Positions 42,255 through 45,609 of a stretch of DNA of 45,609 nt are shown here, piece after piece. The stretch is taken from positions 1-45,609 of the forward strand of contig CABUSV010000018.1 in assembly GCA_902494345.1 (NCBI GenBank), in the 5' to 3' direction. Made by a program: the position numbers and the translations under genes. How positions within the stretch are numbered: position 1 is the stretch's first letter; every line of letters starts with the position of its first letter. This DNA comes from an uncultured Collinsella sp. GTDB taxonomy: Bacteria > Actinomycetota > Coriobacteriia > Coriobacteriales > Coriobacteriaceae. The notes under the pieces are model-generated. The model did not search any database. It was given only the letters and a program-made list of their open reading frames with translations, and was not told where the DNA came from.

Positions 42255-44600
42255 ATGGAAACGCTTGAACGCAACGAGTGGGCAGACGTTGCCCAACTAG
42301 TCGAGATCACGAGCGATGCTGTCATCATCTGCGAACTCGACGGAACCATTCTGCATGTGAATAATCGCTTACTTGGCTTGATGTGCGAGGAACGCGCCGA
42401 TGTCATCGGTGGAGACGTTAAAGACGTCCTGTACTCGTCCGCTTTTGAACGTGCGACGGAACATCGTCTGCCATTTGAAACTGATGGCTCAGAGAACGAA
42501 CTGATGCTCAAGCTGAGTGATGGCTCTTTTATCCCCGTCTTGGTTCGCGCGGGCTCCGTAACGCCTCCACGCATCTTTGGGCGCCGCGCACCACGTGTCC
42601 TAGTGGCGCTTCACAGTATCGAGGAACAGTATTCTCACGACCGTCAACTTAAGCGTGCGTTATCGGAGCTTAGAGCGGCGAACAAGCGTCTCTCTGGCAC
42701 GCTCTCGGTCATTATGAGCACTGTGGGCTCCGATGAGTTACCCAGCCTGCTTGATACTGTTTTGAACCAGCTTGTAGGAACACTCGATGCTTCGGGTGCC
42801 GCTATCTATTTTTCTGAGAGCGGCGGTTTTAAGCTGCGCGGTGTTTCCAAGGAGCTGTACGACAGCTACCTGCCCGAGTTCTTGCCGTATGGCGCTGGTA
42901 TTCCGACGTATGTTCTTCGGGAGTCGCGTGCCTGTCGCTTGTCGATTCAACAGGACCTTGAGGGCGATAGGGCCGCCTCCGGTATGTTCATGGACCTGGA
43001 CAATCGTTCTAAGCACCTGTTGCGCGTGCAGGATATGCCTCCGTACCGCAGCGAGATCTGTCTTCCCGTTTTTTACGGTACGCAGATCCTTGGCGTGCTG
43101 GAAGTTGGTTGGAAACGCCCTCAGGCACCGCTCGCCTATGACGTTAATGTACTCGAGGTCATTTGCGATTACCTGTCTATACAGCTGGTCGGCATGGCAT
43201 CGAGCCTTCGCTCTCGTCGTACGGCCGAGCTTGGCCGCTCGCTCAATTTGCTTCGCGATGAGCTTTTTACCTATCTTGATGATCCGGTCGCCGCTTCGCA
43301 CGCCGTCTCGTCCGAAATCTGCGCCGTGCTCAATTGCCATTTCTGCCCCGTGGAGTACGATGCGGGCCTCGAAGCCTATGTCATCGATTTTGAGGGCGGC
43401 AGTCGCGTGGCGCTACCGGGAGACCCTGAGTCGCTCTTCTTTTCTGTCACGGCGCCAGCAGCGCGCCTGGGGGCAGCCCCCGACGGGTTTGAGACATCGG
43501 TGTTGGGCGGGACGAGCGCTGACGACCTCAAGCACGTGCGCCTTACACGTGTGGACGAATCCACGTCTATGGGTGCATGGTTGAGGGCCCACGGCCTACC
43601 GTGTCAGGGACTTTATGTCGACTCCGGCATCGAAGCGGGGCGCTACCACTCGGAAGCGGATGGCAAACGAAGCAACGATGCAATCGTTCCCGCTGATATC
43701 GCCAAGGGGCCGACGAGGCGCGCTTTGCTGCTCCGCGATGGCAGCCAAGAACCAATTGACGACCTTGAATACGACTACCTGGTGCATCTGGCGCATGACT
43801 TTGAGCTGATCTATGAAGGCGAATCTCAAAAGCGCGAGGAGCGTCATATCGCTCAGACGCTTCAGATTGGCATGAGAAATTCGCTTGGTGACGTTCCGGG
43901 CATTGCAACCGATTCGGTATACCTATCGGCAACGAATTCTGCGTTGGTCGGCGGTGACTTCTATACGCTTGTCCGACTTCCCGACGATTGTGCCGTTATG
44001 ATTTTGGGCGATGTATCCGGCAAGGGAATCGAGGCGGCTTCGATGTCAGCACTCGTCAAGACAGCGCTGACGGCCTATGCCTGGGAGGGTGCGGGGCCTG
44101 CCCGTATGGCTCGCTCGCTCAATAGCATGCTCATGGGCTATTCGAGGGTCGAGACGTTTGTGACGGCGTTTATCGCCAAGATCGATCTAAAGGCGGGTCG
44201 CGCTACCTATTGCTCGGCGGGACATCCTCCCACTATGGTCATTAGGCCGTCGTCGACGCCGCTTGGCGGCGGCGAGACCTGCGGGGGAGAAGTGGAGCTC
44301 CTTGGGTGCCAATCGGGCGTGATCGGTGCCTTTGAGAGCATGGTCTACGAGACGGGCGTGTTTACATTCGCTCCTGGTGACATGCTATTTATGTATACCG
44401 ACGGAACAATCGAAGCACGTGATCGCTCGGGTGCTTTCTTTGGCGAACAACGCCTTCGCGATCTTTTGCTCTCTGTCTCGGGTGAGGGCGTATCGGGGAT
44501 CTGCGGTAAGGTCTTGGGCGAGCTTGACCGCTATACCGAGTCGGCGCTGAACGATGACATCGCGCTGGTCTCCCTTGAGTTTTTACGAGGTCGATCGTAG
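42255..44600 (+). CDS. PAS-GAF-SpoIIE (PP2C-type) serine phosphatase
   Basis: A 781-residue predicted cytosolic regulator. An N-terminal PAS domain (about 10-115, EITSDAVIICELDGTILHVNNRLLGLM) is joined by a short coiled coil (DRQLKRALSELRAANKRLSG) to a GAF domain (about 155-310). A less clear middle follows, then a C-terminal PP2C/SpoIIE domain (about 535-780). Its metal-binding acidic motifs are VGGDFY, LGDVSGKGIEA, MYTDGTIEARD and LNDDIAL. Such proteins dephosphorylate STAS-domain antagonists in response to signals. ATG 42255 has GGGG at 6 nt. It begins only 27 nt after the tRNA-Leu terminator, and the STAS-HATPase gene follows 81 nt downstream. Confidence 0.88.
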   Translation: METLERNEWADVAQLVEITSDAVIICELDGTILHVNNRLLGLMCEERADVIGGDVKDVLYSSAFERATEHRLPFETDGSENELMLKLSDGSFIPVLVRAGSVTPPRIFGRRAPRVLVALHSIEEQYSHDRQLKRALSELRAANKRLSGTLSVIMSTVGSDELPSLLDTVLNQLVGTLDASGAAIYFSESGGFKLRGVSKELYDSYLPEFLPYGAGIPTYVLRESRACRLSIQQDLEGDRAASGMFMDLDNRSKHLLRVQDMPPYRSEICLPVFYGTQILGVLEVGWKRPQAPLAYDVNVLEVICDYLSIQLVGMASSLRSRRTAELGRSLNLLRDELFTYLDDPVAASHAVSSEICAVLNCHFCPVEYDAGLEAYVIDFEGGSRVALPGDPESLFFSVTAPAARLGAAPDGFETSVLGGTSADDLKHVRLTRVDESTSMGAWLRAHGLPCQGLYVDSGIEAGRYHSEADGKRSNDAIVPADIAKGPTRRALLLRDGSQEPIDDLEYDYLVHLAHDFELIYEGESQKREERHIAQTLQIGMRNSLGDVPGIATDSVYLSATNSALVGGDFYTLVRLPDDCAVMILGDVSGKGIEAASMSALVKTALTAYAWEGAGPARMARSLNSMLMGYSRVETFVTAFIAKIDLKAGRATYCSAGHPPTMVIRPSSTPLGGGETCGGEVELLGCQSGVIGAFESMVYETGVFTFAPGDMLFMYTDGTIEARDRSGAFFGEQRLRDLLLSVSGEGVSGICGKVLGELDRYTESALNDDIALVSLEFLRGRS

Positions 44601-44681
44601 GTCACGACGCCTGACGGGCAAAATCCCTACGGTTGAAGAAACGTGTGCATCGAGCGAGCTCTTTTGGGGAACCATGGTCGT

Positions 44682-45428
44682 ATGAATGAGTGGAATGACA
44701 TAGCGGTTTTGACGCCACCGGGCGATATCGACATCGCCTCGGTGCCCGCACTGCGCCGACGGTTGGATAATTTGATCGACCGGGGCGTGCGTCGTGTTGT
44801 CATCAATTGCCAGACCGTGGGCTTTATCGACTCGACGGGCTTGGCGTTTTTGCTTACACGTGCCAGAGAGCTTATGAGGCATGAGGGGCTGCTTTCGCTC
44901 GTTAACGCCTCCGATGAGGTCGTTCGCTTTTTGGAGATTGCCCGACTTGTCGACATCCTGCATGTCGCGGGCCCGGCGCGGGAGTCGATTCCCGCCATTC
45001 CGGTGGGGGAGTTGCCGCGATGGAGCAAGAGCGTCGAAGTAAGGCGAGGCATCGAGAACCTCCCGTATTATCGGCACCGTGTGGCCGAGCTTCTCGAATC
45101 ATTTCCCCTGAGGCGAGATGAACGTTATGACGTCGCATTGGCACTGGGGGAGGCATTGGGTAACGCGTATGACCATGCGGGCGGTGTTGGCTGCGTCCTG
45201 ACGGTTCAGGCCTATGGGGATCGTGTTGTGCTCGAGGTGCTTGATCGGGGCGCTGGCTATTCTATCGATGGGGCGAGCGAGCCGGTGGCATCCGAGGAAC
45301 GCGGACGTGGTATCAAGCTCATGCGCATGCTCGTCGATAATGTTGAGGTTGCCCGGCGCACGGATGGTGCCGGCACACGCGTTCGGATGGTGAAGCTGTT
45401 TGGCTCAGCATTGGAATCGTGCGCATAG
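44682..45428 (+). CDS. STAS domain fused to HATPase anti-sigma kinase
   Basis: A 248-residue protein. Residues 1-105 or so form a STAS anti-anti-sigma domain with the phospho-acceptor motif FIDSTGLAFLL (Ser51 expected). Residues 120-245 form a GHKL ATPase of the SpoIIAB/RsbW class: N-box ALGEALGNAYDHA (Glu157, Asn161), G1 DRGAGYS and G2 GRGIKLMRML. In Bacillus these are two proteins that bind each other; here they are one chain. The upstream SpoIIE-type phosphatase is the natural partner. ATG 44682 is chosen by STAS family start, with GGGGA 11 nt upstream; a GTG at 44643 is possible. No sigma factor gene is in the window. Confidence 0.85.
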   Translation: MNEWNDIAVLTPPGDIDIASVPALRRRLDNLIDRGVRRVVINCQTVGFIDSTGLAFLLTRARELMRHEGLLSLVNASDEVVRFLEIARLVDILHVAGPARESIPAIPVGELPRWSKSVEVRRGIENLPYYRHRVAELLESFPLRRDERYDVALALGEALGNAYDHAGGVGCVLTVQAYGDRVVLEVLDRGAGYSIDGASEPVASEERGRGIKLMRMLVDNVEVARRTDGAGTRVRMVKLFGSALESCA

Positions 45429-45473
45429 CGCCTTGACTTGGCGTTATTTACCTGCGTGAACTTGCTTTGAGCA

Positions 45474-45521
45474 ACTTTTTTGAAAAAAGTACTTGCGTCT
45501 TTTGGACAACTCGCGTAAATT
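45474..45521 (+). promoter_or_regulatory. tRNA-Gly promoter with upstream palindrome
   Basis: TTGCGT (45493-45498) and TAAATT (45516-45521) are 17 nt apart. The palindrome ACTTTTTTGAAAAAAGT (45474-45490) sits 2 nt before the -35, exactly as before tRNA-Leu. Confidence 0.65.
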
Positions 45522-45533
45522 AATAACCCGCAA

Positions 45534-45609
45534 GCGGACATGGCTCAGTTGGTAGAGCACAACCTTGCCAAGGTTGGGGTCGCGGGTTCGAGCCCCGTTG
45601 TCCGCTCCA
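45534..45609 (+). tRNA. tRNA-Gly (anticodon GCC)
   Basis: Acceptor GCGGACA (45534-45540) pairs with TGTCCGC, followed by T and an encoded CCA at 45607-45609, the last bases of the window. The anticodon loop TTGCCAA gives GCC (45567-45569). D-arm GGCTCAGTTGGTAGAGC and T-loop GGTTCGAGCCC are standard. The 76-nt gene is complete. Confidence 0.97.

Overview
This 45.6 kb window looks like a chromosomal segment from a Coriobacteriia actinobacterium, most likely Collinsella or a close relative. The evidence is a high-GC composition, the actinobacterial order uvrC, rapZ, whiA, gap, pgk, tpiA, secG, CCA-encoding tRNAs and a gut-type carbohydrate and peptide uptake repertoire. The genus is an inference; no database search was possible.

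Layout. (1) 1-3820: tail of a 5S rRNA with its terminator, then coaE, a lytic transglycosylase and uvrB. (2) 3841-9963, minus strand: two flavoproteins, a Mrp/NBP35 ATPase and an LtaS-like polyglycerol-phosphate synthase. (3) 10082-17302: uvrA behind a possible LexA box, then the tight operon ybaK-murJ-uvrC. UvrA, UvrB and UvrC, the whole excision nuclease, therefore lie within 16 kb. (4) 17395-28028: a sialic acid uptake and breakdown cluster. It encodes a lipoprotein solute receptor, a permease, a fused permease-ATPase, a second ATPase, a CE7 acetylesterase, a catalytically degenerate esterase-like paralogue, NanA lyase, a ROK kinase (NanK) and NanE epimerase. (5) 28080-35330: rapZ, whiA, gap, pgk, tpiA, gpmI and secG. 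The yvcK gene normally found between rapZ and whiA is absent. (6) 35441-41511: a complete five-gene oligopeptide ABC importer. (7) 41512-42105: a gene-free stretch of large palindromes. (8) 42106-45609: tRNA-Leu(GAG), a PAS-GAF-SpoIIE phosphatase, a one-piece STAS plus HATPase protein, and tRNA-Gly(GCC), which ends on the last base.

How the parts work together. The cluster in (4) would import sialic acid, remove O-acetyl groups, cleave it to ManNAc plus pyruvate, phosphorylate ManNAc and epimerise it to GlcNAc-6-P. NagA and NagB, needed to reach fructose-6-P, are not in the window. The products feed the glycolytic operon in (5). Three promoter regions (sialate cluster, gap, oligopeptide importer) share an AAAACGTT core resembling a LacI/CcpA-type operator, which suggests joint carbon control. 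The last two proteins form a compact partner-switching module whose sigma factor is not visible.

The least explained sequence is the 17.4-17.66 kb leader of the sialate cluster (nested inverted repeats, possibly RNA structure or operators), the esterase-like protein lacking its serine, the STAS-HATPase fusion, and the palindromes around 26.2 and 41.5-42.0 kb.
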